A DNA stretch of 64,000 nucleotides from Planctomycetota bacterium (GCA_016200225.1 JACQFD010000007.1:22969-86968); one strand, 5' to 3'. Counted from the first letter of the stretch, positions 9,075 to 17,905 are shown. Notes: a model not told the origin generated them from the letters alone. Numbers and translations: made by a program.

Positions 9075-10036
9075 GCCGCGCCCGCCGCCCGCGATGCAGG
9101 ATCGAGCCGCGTGAGATTGCCAAAAACCTCTTCGAGCGAAGCGCGCGTCGATTCCAATTCGAGCAACGCCGCGCCGGAATTAATAATTGTTCGAACGATA
9201 GCGTCGCGCGCGTCGACTCCTTCGCGCATTTCCATTTTATAACGAATGCAGCCCGGCTCGGGCGAAGCCTCCGCCGTGAACGCTTCTATTCCGTCGAGGG
9301 CCGCCACTGCTTTTTCGAGCGCGGGTCCGCCTCCGCGAACAAGCACGCGCACGCGCTGGCGTTCGCCCGAAGCATTTCTTAACAATCGGCCGATCGGTTC
9401 GTCCGCGACGAGGCTCCCTTCGTTAATAACCAATACCCGCGAGCAAACCGCCTCGACCTCGGGGAGAATATGTGTCGAAAGAAAAATCGTACGATTCTCC
9501 GAAAGTTCGCGGATGAGCGCGCGCATTTCGAATACTTGATTCGGATCGAGGCCGACGGTCGGCTCGTCGAGAATTAAGATCGGCGGATCGGCGACGAGCG
9601 CGCCCGCGAGCGCGAGTCTTTGTTTATATCCTTTCGATAAGTGCCCGGAAATCCGCTTGCGAACGGGCTCGAGTCGGCAGCGCGCGATCGCAAGATTAAT
9701 TTTACTTTTCCGCGCGGACGAAGGAACCTCCTTGAGCGCCGCGCGATATCGTAAATATTCCTCGACGCGAAGTTCGGGATAAATCGGCGCGTTTTCGGGA
9801 AGATAACCGATCCGCCGACGCGCGTCGATCGACCGCGTCAATGTATCAAATCCGCCGACGAGGGCGACGCCCGACGTCGGGGGCAGATAACCCGTCAACA
9901 TTTTGATCGTCGTGCTCTTGCCCGCGCCGTTCGGCCCGAGCAGCCCTACGACGTCGCCCGACTCGATTCTAAAAGTAATATCCCGCACCCCGCGGTTCGG
10001 GCCGTACGTTTTTGTAAGATTTCTCGCTTCGATCAC
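9071..10036 (-). CDS. ABC transporter ATP-binding protein (GldA/CcmA-like)
   Basis: A 321-residue ATPase. The Walker A GPNGAGKST sits near residue 40, the Q-loop region is TRSIDARRRIGYLPENAPIYPEL, the signature is HLSKGYKQRLALAGAL (LSKGYKQR in place of LSGGQ, as is normal in GldA-like proteins), and Walker B is ILILDEPTVGLDPNQ. The H-loop is LSTHILPEVE. The C-terminal 90 residues form the usual DUF4162-like extension. The GTG at 10036 (Val-Ile-Glu-Ala-Arg-Asn-Leu-Thr) was chosen because the family starts with IEARNLTKTYG. The frame is open further upstream, but that part overlaps the SPFH gene and has no family match. The start is 26 bases after the SPFH stop. Confidence 0.86.
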   Translation of the reverse strand: MIEARNLTKTYGPNRGVRDITFRIESGDVVGLLGPNGAGKSTTIKMLTGYLPPTSGVALVGGFDTLTRSIDARRRIGYLPENAPIYPELRVEEYLRYRAALKEVPSSARKSKINLAIARCRLEPVRKRISGHLSKGYKQRLALAGALVADPPILILDEPTVGLDPNQVFEMRALIRELSENRTIFLSTHILPEVEAVCSRVLVINEGSLVADEPIGRLLRNASGERQRVRVLVRGGGPALEKAVAALDGIEAFTAEASPEPGCIRYKMEMREGVDARDAIVRTIINSGAALLELESTRASLEEVFGNLTRLDPASRAAGAA

Positions 10037-10062
10037 GCCCGGAGCCGCCGTTTTTTGATAAT

Positions 10063-11148
10063 TTATTTTTGGCCGGGAACGCCGGCGGATTCGAGCACGG
10101 CGCCCATGTGTTGCGCGATCGAAAGCGGACTGAACCAATCGATGCCGAACGACGGCATTGTTACAGATTTAACGCTAAAATTCTGCGCCGCGAGATAGGC
10201 GACGACATTCGCGCCGTTTTCGCCGTACGCGTCTTTTTGTAATTGTACGGCATTGGCTTCGGCCTCCTTGTTCGCTTGGATGCCCATCGCCTCCTTTTCG
10301 CCCCGATATTGTTTGGCATCGGCCTCGATTTCGCCGACGCGTTTCAACGATTCGGCGTCTAATACGGCGATGGCCATGTCATTGATGGCTTTTAATGTAA
10401 GTTTCTTATTCAGAAGTTGAGTCTTCAAATCTTGAACTTCGTTGTCCGTCCCTTGCATCAATTTTTTCTTCTCGCCTTCCTCTGTTACGAGTTTTTGTTG
10501 CGAAACTTCGAGAAGCGTCTTCTGTGTCGATTCTTTTTGCCGCTGCAATTGCGCTTCGTATTGCGGATCGTATGTAACCTCCATGATCGAAACGTCGACG
10601 AGTTCCAAGCCGTTCGAAGCTAACAATTGCGTCAGCGTCGTCGTCGTCAGACTTTGATAAGCTTTGCGGCGCACTTCCGCATTGTAAATATCCTGGGTCT
10701 TTAACGTTCCAAAAACCGTAACAATCGGAGGTTTTGCGAGATCGCGCGCGAGCGCGCGCAAGGCGTCTCCCGCGCCGACCTTTTCGAAAACGATGTGACC
10801 TTTGCCGGGCGCGATTTTAACCAATACGGCCGCCTCAATCGTGACGCGGTCGCCGTCGAGCGTCTTCGCTTCGATAGCGGCGGCGTCGTTCGGGCCGCGG
10901 AGGTCCGGCCTATTTGTAAACGCGATGCGCTGCGTCGAACGCGGCAGCGTCTCCCACCGTTCGAACGGCCAGATCGATCTGTAAAATCCCGCGTCGTAAT
11001 CCTGCGGATCGAGGCCGCCCCGAATCCAAAGGAGATTACTTGTTGTATGCATTCCGATTTCGTCGGGCGCGATGCGCCGGATGCATGCCGAAACGACGAG
11101 CGCCGCGAGAAGGACGGCGCCGAAGAATATTAATGTAAACTTAATCAT
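10063..11148 (-). CDS. SPFH/Band-7 domain protein (second of tandem pair)
   Basis: A 361-residue protein. One N-terminal membrane helix (residues 4-22) precedes the SPFH fold: IRRIAPDEIGMHTTSN, then a DGDRVTIEAAVLVKI strand. A charged coiled-coil of about 120 residues rich in Gln, Lys and Glu runs from about 200 to 320, ending in QANKEAEANAVQLQKDAYGENG. This is the stomatin/prohibitin/HflK-HflC style of layout; such proteins assemble into large membrane rings or microdomains. It overlaps the preceding SPFH gene by four bases (ATGA), and the ABC ATPase follows after 26 bases. It is not clearly HflC or flotillin, so no symbol is assigned. A role in organising the transporter encoded downstream is inferred only from the operon. 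Confidence 0.82.
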   Translation of the reverse strand: MIKFTLIFFGAVLLAALVVSACIRRIAPDEIGMHTTSNLLWIRGGLDPQDYDAGFYRSIWPFERWETLPRSTQRIAFTNRPDLRGPNDAAAIEAKTLDGDRVTIEAAVLVKIAPGKGHIVFEKVGAGDALRALARDLAKPPIVTVFGTLKTQDIYNAEVRRKAYQSLTTTTLTQLLASNGLELVDVSIMEVTYDPQYEAQLQRQKESTQKTLLEVSQQKLVTEEGEKKKLMQGTDNEVQDLKTQLLNKKLTLKAINDMAIAVLDAESLKRVGEIEADAKQYRGEKEAMGIQANKEAEANAVQLQKDAYGENGANVVAYLAAQNFSVKSVTMPSFGIDWFSPLSIAQHMGAVLESAGVPGQK

Positions 11149-12374
11149 TTTGAGGTCGTCCCCGCCGGTTGATTGTTGGGCGACTGCGGCGCATCGATTC
11201 GTATAGTCGGATTGGGTATAATATTTCCGCCCTGTTGCATCAAATACGGCTGGACGAGCGCGTTATAAACGAACGGACTCGCGTTGATCGTGATGGTCTT
11301 CAGTTGTTTCGCCAATTCCGCCGCGATGACGGCCGTGCCCTTCGGCCCCGAGAGCCCCAGCGCGAGCTTTTTGAGGCCCTCCGCCTCCGCCTCGCCCTTT
11401 TTTCTTATATTCGCGGCGTCGGCGAGATCGGTACTTAACTTCTTGTCGGCCTCCGCTTTTTCTTTGGATGCCTTCGCAGTGGCCTGATTAATGGTAGATT
11501 CCTTGCGGGCCTCCGCTTCGGAGAGAAGGCGCTCATGCAGTGCATTGAGCGCGGAAAGTTCCTTGTCGTTATTTTCTTCCTCCGTTTTCGTCTGTCGAAT
11601 TCTGGCTTCTTTTTCTTGTTTCTGTTCTTCGATGATCGCAAGCACTTGTTGATCGATGTCTTTTCGCTGGCGGACAATTCGTTCATATTCGGCGTACGAC
11701 GTCGGATTTTCAACTGTTATGAGCTTGATCTCGATGCCGAATTTATCTTTTAACAATAAATTCGCGTCGGCGACGGCGGCCTCGGCTTTTTCGACGCGTT
11801 TCGGACCGTCGTTCATGGCTTCGCGCGTCAATTCATTGAATCGTTCGGCGAGAACTCCGCGCACGACGGGCCAGATCCATTTATGTTCGAATCGCCGCCA
11901 TTTTTCCGATGTCCCGGCCTTCGTCGGTTCGGATTTCATCAATTCCAATACTTCCACCCCCGACGAACGCAACACTTCGACCGCTTTCTCGGGGATGATT
12001 TGATATTGAACGCGCACGTCGATGCGGACGGTGTCGCCTTCGCTCGCTTTGATACTTAACGAATCGTCGGGCTGCCGCTCGACCGCGCCCGCCGGAATCG
12101 TAGCATTCGATAACATATCGAGCAGGCGCGTTTTCCGGTCGATCGTATAAAACGTCGTGATGTACGGAATTGTAAAATGAAGGCCGACGCGGTCCTCGAG
12201 CGCGACGTCGCGCGTAATGTTATTTACAGTTACGCCGACCTCGCCGCCGGGAACGTTTCGAACGCCGGCGACAATGACGCCGACGATCAGAAACAAAATA
12301 ATAGTTATCGCGAGCCGCGCGTTGGAGCGTTTCGGCGCAGACGCATCCGCGGCTTGTGGTGAAGCGTTTGTCAC
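11145..12374 (-). CDS. SPFH/Band-7 domain protein (first of tandem pair)
   Basis: A 409-residue protein. A short polar N-terminus is followed by one membrane helix (about 23-42, LAITIILFLIVGVIVAGV). The SPFH domain has VPGGEVGVTVNN and an RKTRLLDM/DGDTVRIDVRVQYQI-like core (here EGDTVRIDVRVQYQI). A strongly charged coiled-coil from about 220 to 330 is full of KEARIRQTKTEEE-like heptads. The end AIAAEL/PTIRIDAP region, with QPYLMQQGGN, resembles prohibitin or HflK tails. It is the larger partner of the next gene, and the paired arrangement recalls HflK-HflC. However, no FtsH gene is nearby, and the operon instead carries a GldFG-like ABC transporter. It begins 12 bases after the lipoprotein stop. 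Confidence 0.82.
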   Translation of the reverse strand: MTNASPQAADASAPKRSNARLAITIILFLIVGVIVAGVRNVPGGEVGVTVNNITRDVALEDRVGLHFTIPYITTFYTIDRKTRLLDMLSNATIPAGAVERQPDDSLSIKASEGDTVRIDVRVQYQIIPEKAVEVLRSSGVEVLELMKSEPTKAGTSEKWRRFEHKWIWPVVRGVLAERFNELTREAMNDGPKRVEKAEAAVADANLLLKDKFGIEIKLITVENPTSYAEYERIVRQRKDIDQQVLAIIEEQKQEKEARIRQTKTEEENNDKELSALNALHERLLSEAEARKESTINQATAKASKEKAEADKKLSTDLADAANIRKKGEAEAEGLKKLALGLSGPKGTAVIAAELAKQLKTITINASPFVYNALVQPYLMQQGGNIIPNPTIRIDAPQSPNNQPAGTTSK

Positions 12375-12386
12375 GGAATAGTTATA

Positions 12387-12836
12387 TTAGTGTTGTTTAT
12401 TTGTATTCGGATTCGATGCGTCCGCGCGGTCCGGCCCGCCTTGCGACGAGGGCTCGACACGGACGCGCCAGCGCGCGACGTCGCGATTCGCGGAGGTTCG
12501 TTTAATATTAACGCCGCGGGGACCGCTCACGTCGATCGTTTCGAAGTCTTGCGTCGGGTCGTAAATTCGAAATCCGGATTTGTCGAGCCACTCGACGCGG
12601 AAACGAAATTGGAGTTTAGTTGCAATTTTATTAATAAACGTTCCTTCGATTTCGAAACGGCCGTTGACGTCGGACGACGCTTGAATGGAACGAAGATCGA
12701 GCGCCGCGACGAGCGACACATCACCGACGAGCCCGTCGAACGAACCCGCACGCGACGTGGGCACGGACTTGCCCGTCGCGCACGCGAGCGCGATCAAAAT
12801 GGCGGGAAGCGAAACGGCAATTCGTTGCGAAATCAC
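12387..12836 (-). CDS. YcfL-like (DUF1425) lipoprotein, first gene of SPFH/ABC operon
   Basis: About 149 residues from a GTG at 12836. The N-terminus MISQRIAVSLPAILIALAC has a lipobox (ALAC), so a lipid-anchored periplasmic protein is predicted. The mature part has the DUF1425 pattern: FEIEGTFINKIATKLQFRFRV, then EWLDKSGF (W-x-D-x-x-G) and a closing strand RWRVRVEP. DUF1425/YcfL proteins are small lipoproteins of unknown function. The open frame extends to 12923, but the extra residues do not resemble a signal peptide, so the later start is preferred; no strong Shine-Dalgarno sequence supports either. It is only 12 bases from the first SPFH gene. It diverges from mutS across a 204-base spacer that must hold both promoters; I could not recognise either. 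Confidence 0.68.
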   Translation of the reverse strand: MISQRIAVSLPAILIALACATGKSVPTSRAGSFDGLVGDVSLVAALDLRSIQASSDVNGRFEIEGTFINKIATKLQFRFRVEWLDKSGFRIYDPTQDFETIDVSGPRGVNIKRTSANRDVARWRVRVEPSSQGGPDRADASNPNTNKQH

Positions 12837-13020
12837 TTGGAAGGAAGGGTTTGTACGTGTTCCGTCGAGGAATGAGAACACGCACGCAATCGGAAGGCTA
12901 CCCCGGTGACGCGCCAACTCCATCGACTTGGAAACATTTCCCTAACTTTCGGCCCCTCCCATCCCCTGCGCGTTGTCCATGTCGCGGGCTCCGAGATCGC
13001 CACCTCCTCGCATTTGTGGC

Positions 13021-13026
13021 GGAGGT
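13021..13026 (+). promoter_or_regulatory. Shine-Dalgarno sequence of mutS
   Basis: GGAGGT lies 14 bases upstream of the mutS ATG at 13041. The spacing is longer than the usual 5-10 bases, but this is one of the few strong purine-rich sites in the window and supports that start. Confidence 0.45.
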
Positions 13027-13040
13027 AAGATCCGCCCGTC

Positions 13041-15716
13041 ATGGCGTCCCATTCCGGCGAACTTTTTCCAGAAGCGTTTGAATCCGCGGTGGCCGGAGTC
13101 ACGCCGGTCATGGCGCAATATCAGCGCGCAAAGGCGCGCGCGGGCGGCGCGCTTCTTTTTTTTAGACTCGGGGATTTTTATGAACTTTTTTATGAAGATG
13201 CGCGCGTCGCGTCGCGCGTTCTGGGGCTAACGTTAACATCGCGTTCGAAAGATAAAGATTCCGCCGACTCGATACCGATGGCCGGCGTTCCCGTGCGCGC
13301 CGTCAATACTTATCTTCGGAGGCTCGTTCAAGCCGGCTATTCCGTCGCGATTTGCGAACAACTGCAAGATCCCAAACAAACGAAAGGACTCATCGACCGC
13401 GACGTCGTCCGGCTCGTCACCGCGGGTACGCTGACCGAGGACGAACTTCTCGACGGCACGCGCAGCAATTATCTCGCATCTGTAACATTCGAAGGTTCGC
13501 GCGCGGGTGTCTCGTGGTGCGATCTTTCGACCGGGCGATTTGTAACTTGCGAAATTCCGCGCGAATCCGTCGCCGACGAACTCGCCCGCCTCTCGCCCGC
13601 GGAATTATTAATATCAGAAAAACACGCGGGCAGACCTGAGGAGAATATCGCCACCGGCGCGTGCATGGCCGTTATTACAAAACGGTCCGATCCGTCCTTC
13701 GCGCCGCGCGCGGCGCGCAAGCGGCTTTGCGACGCGTTCGGCGTCGCGACGCTCGAGGGATTCGGCGTGCAGGACGACGATCTCGGCGTCGGCGCGGCGG
13801 GCGCCATTCTCGATTATCTTAAAGATACACAACGGGCGACGCTTTCGCATTTGAAGCGTCTCGAACCGTTTGAACCGTCGGATTTTGTCATTCTCGATCG
13901 CGCGACGCGCGACGCGCTCGAGTTAACAGATAATTTACGCAACGGCGACCGTTCGGCGACGCTCATCGGCACGCTCGACCGCACGCGCACGGCCATGGGC
14001 GGCCGCCGCCTGCGCGAGTGGATTCTCGCGCCGCTTCGCGACGTCAATGCTATAAAAAAACGCCAGGCGGCGGTCGCCGAGTTTTATAACGATGCGCGCC
14101 TTCGCGAGCGCGTCCGCGCGGGCCTCGACGAGATCGCGGATCTCGAACGTATTCTCGGACGCGTCGGCTGCGATCGCGGTTCGCCCGCCGACCTCGGCCA
14201 CCTGCGCAAATCGCTATTGCAGGTTCCCGAATTGAGAACATTGCTCGAACGGCACGCGTCCGAGCGCGACGGCTGGAGCGGCGCGGGCGACGTTTTATTA
14301 AATATTATAAAAACGCTCGATCCGTGCGACGAATTGCGCGAAGAGCTTGCGCGCGCCATCGTCGATTCGCCGCCGCTCGTTGCCAACGAGGGCGGCATCG
14401 TCCGCGAAAATTACAATTCCGAACTCGACGAACTGCGCCTGCTCTCGCGCGACGCGCAGAGCTGGCTGACGCGCCTCGAATTGAACGAGGGCGCGCGGAC
14501 GAAGATTCCGAATCTTAAAGTCGGTTTTCATCGCATTTATGGATACTTCATCGAAATAACGAATGTCCACGCGACGCGCGTGCCGGCGGATTACGCGCGC
14601 GTGCAGACGCTCAAGGATCGCGAACGCTACTCGACGGCCGAATTGCGCGAATTCGAGGCAAAAGTAAGAAACGCGGAATCGCGCGCCATGGAATTGGAAA
14701 AAGCGTTATTTGAAGCGTTGCGCCGCAAGACGGCGGCCGCGACGACACGGCTGCTCGGCACGGCGCGGGCGCTCGCCGAACTCGACGCGCTCGCGTCGTT
14801 CGCCGAGGTTGCGCAGGCCAATCGTTATGTCGCGCCCGAAATCGACGATTCGTTAAATTTAACGATCGAACAGGGCCGCCATCCCGTGGTCGAATTGTTC
14901 GCGAACGAACCGTTCGTTCCAAATGATACAAATTTTTCGCCGGACGCGCGCCTCATGGTGCTCACCGGCCCGAACATGGCGGGCAAGTCGACCTATTTGC
15001 GGCAGGTCGCATTAATTGTATTATTAGCGCAAGCCGGATCCTTCGTGCCCGCGCGCCGCGCGGCGATCGGCGTCGTCGACCGCATTTCGACGCGCATCGG
15101 CGCGAGCGACGATCTCGCGCGCGGGCGCTCGACGTTTTTAGTAGAAATGGTCGAGACGTCCGCGATTTTGAATCATGCGTCGTCGCGTTCGCTCGTCGTG
15201 CTCGACGAAGTGGGCCGCGGAACCTCGACGTTCGACGGTCTCGCGATCGCATGGGCCGTCGCCGAACATTTGATAGAACGCGTCGGCGCGCGCACGGTGT
15301 TCGCGACGCATTATCATGAATTGAACGAACTCGCCACACGATACGATTCCGTTCGTAATTATCGCGTGGATGTTAAAGAATGGGGCGACCGCGTCATATT
15401 TCTGCGGCAGGTCGTGGAGGGCGGCACTGACCGGAGTTTCGGCATTCATGTCGCGCGGCTCGCCGGCATTCCAACCGAGGCGCTCGACCGCGCCCGTCAG
15501 GTGCTTCACGCGATCGAGGAGGAAGCGGTCGCGCTCACGCCGCGGATTCTCGCGTCAGGCGGTGAAAAAGTTAAACTACAAAAAAACGAAACCAAGGCGA
15601 TGTTCAATCCGCGCGAACTCGCCGCCCTCTCCGAATTGCGCGGCATCGATCCGGAGCGGCTATCGCCGATCGAAGCGTTATTATTACTAAAACGGCTCCG
15701 CGACGATCTGCAATAA
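13041..15716 (+). CDS. mutS: DNA mismatch repair ATPase MutS
   Basis: An 891-residue protein, normal for MutS (about 850-890). The mismatch-reading Phe-x-Glu motif is present in GDFYELF (F46, E48). It is followed by the domain I block SIPMAGVPVRAVNTYLRRLVQAGYS (shown in part) and the TAGTLTEDELL segment. The clamp and lever region has LKVGFHRIYGYFIEIT. The C-terminal ATPase carries Walker A GPNMAGKSTYLRQ (near 643), the STFLVEM signature loop, Walker B VVLDEVGRGTSTFDG (near 719) and the H-loop FATHYHEL. MutS binds mismatched DNA and recruits MutL. It is a MutS1 protein, not MutS2, because domain I is present and Smr is absent. MutL is not in the window. The convergent AsmA-like gene ends three bases away. 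Confidence 0.97.
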   Translation: MASHSGELFPEAFESAVAGVTPVMAQYQRAKARAGGALLFFRLGDFYELFYEDARVASRVLGLTLTSRSKDKDSADSIPMAGVPVRAVNTYLRRLVQAGYSVAICEQLQDPKQTKGLIDRDVVRLVTAGTLTEDELLDGTRSNYLASVTFEGSRAGVSWCDLSTGRFVTCEIPRESVADELARLSPAELLISEKHAGRPEENIATGACMAVITKRSDPSFAPRAARKRLCDAFGVATLEGFGVQDDDLGVGAAGAILDYLKDTQRATLSHLKRLEPFEPSDFVILDRATRDALELTDNLRNGDRSATLIGTLDRTRTAMGGRRLREWILAPLRDVNAIKKRQAAVAEFYNDARLRERVRAGLDEIADLERILGRVGCDRGSPADLGHLRKSLLQVPELRTLLERHASERDGWSGAGDVLLNIIKTLDPCDELREELARAIVDSPPLVANEGGIVRENYNSELDELRLLSRDAQSWLTRLELNEGARTKIPNLKVGFHRIYGYFIEITNVHATRVPADYARVQTLKDRERYSTAELREFEAKVRNAESRAMELEKALFEALRRKTAAATTRLLGTARALAELDALASFAEVAQANRYVAPEIDDSLNLTIEQGRHPVVELFANEPFVPNDTNFSPDARLMVLTGPNMAGKSTYLRQVALIVLLAQAGSFVPARRAAIGVVDRISTRIGASDDLARGRSTFLVEMVETSAILNHASSRSLVVLDEVGRGTSTFDGLAIAWAVAEHLIERVGARTVFATHYHELNELATRYDSVRNYRVDVKEWGDRVIFLRQVVEGGTDRSFGIHVARLAGIPTEALDRARQVLHAIEEEAVALTPRILASGGEKVKLQKNETKAMFNPRELAALSELRGIDPERLSPIEALLLLKRLRDDLQ

Positions 15717-15719
15717 TAG

Positions 15720-16559
15720 TCATTTTTTCTTAAAGATATCGCCGACGCCTTTGATCGCGTCGCCGACGCCCTGAACGGCGCCTTCGCCGCCTTTCTTTAA
15801 TATATCGCCCGCCTGGCCCGCAACGCTTCCGAGACCCTCGACCGCTTTCGCGCCTTCGTTTTTCGCTACATTCGCGAGTTCGCCCGGGAGCTGGCCCGCG
15901 AGGTTGCCGACCGATTTGAGAATTTCATTTAAAACTCTCGTGATCACTCCGGCGAGATCCGTCTCGTCTTTCTTCTCGCCGCCGCCGATGTCGTGCATGA
16001 CGATCGTCGGAACGGGGATCGCCACGCCGGCGCCGCTGACCATCGACTGCGCGACGCGCAGCTTCGCATTTGTAATATTAATTTCCCGAATCTTCATTTT
16101 CTTCGACGCGGAGCCCTTCGCTTCGCCGTCCTTCGGCGCGGGCGTTTTTTGTTGTTCGCCGTTTCCGCCCGTCGCTTTCTTCGCCTGATCGACGAGCGTG
16201 CCGAGATTGGTTTTTCCGAGTTGTAAATCGACGGTGATCTCCGCACCATCGATGTTAATTGTATCAATAACGACGGTGTCGGACATGAATGAACTCACGC
16301 TCGCCGCGACGCGGACGTCGCCGACGACGATCGCGTGCTCCGACTTGAAACCGGGAGGATTGCCGATCTTGAGCCCCGACAATCCTACATTTCCGCTGAA
16401 TATATTTAGTGTTCCGCCGCCGACTTCCGTTGGAACCTGCAGGACATAATTCGTCCCCTTTTCGACGCCCGCGCGCAGGAGCGAGCCGCCGAAAAATAAG
16501 ATTCCGGCGAAGACAATAATAATCAGAAGGACGATGCCGATGAGGATTTTCTTGATCAC
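15720..16559 (-). CDS. AsmA-like membrane-anchored protein
   Basis: A 279-residue protein. An N-terminal membrane helix (IGIVLLIIIVFAGILFFGG) is followed by AsmA/DUF748-like strands: GGGTLNIFSGNVGLSGLKIGNPPGF and DTINIDGAEITVDLQLGKTNLGTL, which are the repeated beta-taco signatures of this superfamily. A Lys/Gly/Ala-rich linker lies at about 130-150. The last 60 residues are an amphipathic Gly/Lys/Ala region (DILKKGGEGAVQGVGDAIKG) not seen in AsmA proper. AsmA-like proteins act in lipid transport or outer-membrane homeostasis; this one is much shorter than AsmA or TamB. It is a single gene on the minus strand, and its 144-base upstream gap is shared with the divergent DUF2752 gene. Confidence 0.66.
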   Translation of the reverse strand: MIKKILIGIVLLIIIVFAGILFFGGSLLRAGVEKGTNYVLQVPTEVGGGTLNIFSGNVGLSGLKIGNPPGFKSEHAIVVGDVRVAASVSSFMSDTVVIDTINIDGAEITVDLQLGKTNLGTLVDQAKKATGGNGEQQKTPAPKDGEAKGSASKKMKIREINITNAKLRVAQSMVSGAGVAIPVPTIVMHDIGGGEKKDETDLAGVITRVLNEILKSVGNLAGQLPGELANVAKNEGAKAVEGLGSVAGQAGDILKKGGEGAVQGVGDAIKGVGDIFKKK

Positions 16560-16703
16560 GGCGACAGCCTACTCGCGGGAGTCGGAAAGGCAATACTTTT
16601 GACGCGGCGCGGTTCGGCGCTGGATCGGTCGCGCCGATTCGGCCGGGCGCGCGCGCCGCTCCTTCGTATATGTTAAGCCGCGCCACTTCGGTGGAACCGC
16701 CGA

Positions 16704-17132
16704 TTGAATTCGATCGCACGCCGCATCGTAAACCGCCCCGCCGCGACGCTCGCCGCCGCGTATTTGCTATTTGCAGCCATTCAACCTCGCGGCGGATTCT
16801 CGTGGCTCGATATTTGTTTATTTCACCGATCGACCGGCGTTCCATGCCCCACCTGCGGCATGACGCGCGCCGTCACGAATCTGTTTGTTCCGGATCCCGG
16901 CGCGGCGATGCGATGGCACCCGGGCGTATTATTAATATTTCCATCGCTTGTGTTTTTAGTAATGTTAATGTTCGTTTCCGACGATCGTTATCGTCGCGCA
17001 TCCGAACTCTTCGACCCGCGCCGCCGTCTGATTTTTCGAACCGGATTCGCGGTCGCCGCGCTTTTCTTGGTTTTCGGCGCGGCGCGCGCGGCGGCCGTTT
17101 TCCTGCATTGGACGACGTTTCCGTTTCCATAG
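16704..17132 (+). CDS. DUF2752 membrane protein
   Basis: A 142-residue protein with three predicted membrane segments. It has the defining DUF2752 motif GVPCPTCGMTRAV with the Cys-x-x-Cys pair, followed by the W-H-P-G-V segment that opens the second helix. The function of the family is unknown; the CPxC pair suggests metal or redox chemistry at the membrane. An in-frame TAA at 16674 limits the 5' end, leaving the TTG at 16704 as the best visible start; that part is uncertain. Composition matches the neighbours, including an AT-only run at 16927-16940. Confidence 0.8.
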   Translation: MNSIARRIVNRPAATLAAAYLLFAAIQPRGGFSWLDICLFHRSTGVPCPTCGMTRAVTNLFVPDPGAAMRWHPGVLLIFPSLVFLVMLMFVSDDRYRRASELFDPRRRLIFRTGFAVAALFLVFGAARAAAVFLHWTTFPFP

Positions 17133-17212
17133 TGCCGGCGAATCTGTGATGGACCGGAAGCGCGGACCCCGATGGATATTCGATGGTCGCGCTCACAAAA
17201 CTCCCCAATCGG

Positions 17213-17228
17213 CTTGCCAACTTGCCAA
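17213..17228 (+). repeat. Tandem 8-base repeat upstream of the ECF sigma gene
   Basis: CTTGCCAA occurs twice head to tail, about 115 bases before the sigma-factor ATG, in the otherwise featureless gap 17133-17341. It could be a regulatory binding site; nothing else supports this. Confidence 0.3.
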
Positions 17229-17341
17229 TTTTCGAGCAGGGTTCCTGCGGATCTGCCGAAACCACCTCCGTGGCAGCCGGGCGATTTTCGCCGCGCGACT
17301 TGGCTCCATCGGCGCGTCCACACTTTCAGCCGGCGCGGGCA

Positions 17342-17905
17342 ATGCAACAATCCGACGAGATAACAAAAGCACTCGCAAACGCCGTGTCCGGCGATCCCGC
17401 GGCCACGTCCGCGCTCGTGAATTTGTTATATACAGAACTGCGCAACGTCGCGGGCGGCATTCTGGCCGAAGGGCACGCGGCGCCGACGCTCCAGCCGACC
17501 GTACTCGTGCACGAGGCGTATCTCCGGCTCGTCGAGCACTCAAAACTAAAAATCGAGGACCGCGACCATTTCTTAAGAATCGCCGCGCGCGCCATGCGCT
17601 TCGTCGTGCTCGACCACGTGCGCGCGCGCAAACGCGACAAGCGCGGAGGAACGCGCGAACGCGTTCCGTTCGACAGCGTGATCGATTCTTACAATTCGAG
17701 CGAAGTGGATCTCGTCGCGCTCGATGAAGCGATCAATAAATTGCAGGAATCCGACGAACAGCTCGCGCGAATTGTAGAATTGCGGTTTTTCGCGGGATTT
17801 ACGATCGAGGAGACGGCGAGAATCCTGCGCGTTTCGACTCCGACGGTCGAGCGCGGCTGGCGGTTCGCGCGCGCCTATCTTTATAAACAATTGAGCGGCG
17901 GATGA
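17342..17905 (+). CDS. ECF-type RNA polymerase sigma factor
   Basis: A 187-residue sigma factor. Region 2 is seen in LQPTVLVHEAYLRLVE...DHFLRIAARAMRFVVLDHVRARKRDKRGG (shown in two parts), and region 4 in LARIVELRFFAGFTIEETARILRVSTPTVERGWRFARAYL, split the same way. The V-x-x-R-x-W-x-x-A-R-A-x-L ending is typical of the ECF group annotated as TIGR02999, common in Planctomycetota and Acidobacteriota. The ATG at 17342 is chosen because the family begins about eight residues before ITKAL; the frame is open upstream, but that part has no family match. Its TGA overlaps the kinase ATG (ATGA), so the two are translationally coupled. Pairing with a membrane kinase suggests phosphorylation-dependent control instead of a classical anti-sigma factor. 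Confidence 0.9.
   Translation: MQQSDEITKALANAVSGDPAATSALVNLLYTELRNVAGGILAEGHAAPTLQPTVLVHEAYLRLVEHSKLKIEDRDHFLRIAARAMRFVVLDHVRARKRDKRGGTRERVPFDSVIDSYNSSEVDLVALDEAINKLQESDEQLARIVELRFFAGFTIEETARILRVSTPTVERGWRFARAYLYKQLSGG

Noticed and set aside
6681..10036. Gliding-motility locus
   Set aside because: GldA/F/G-like genes occur in many non-gliding bacteria and no other gld or spr gene is present in the window.
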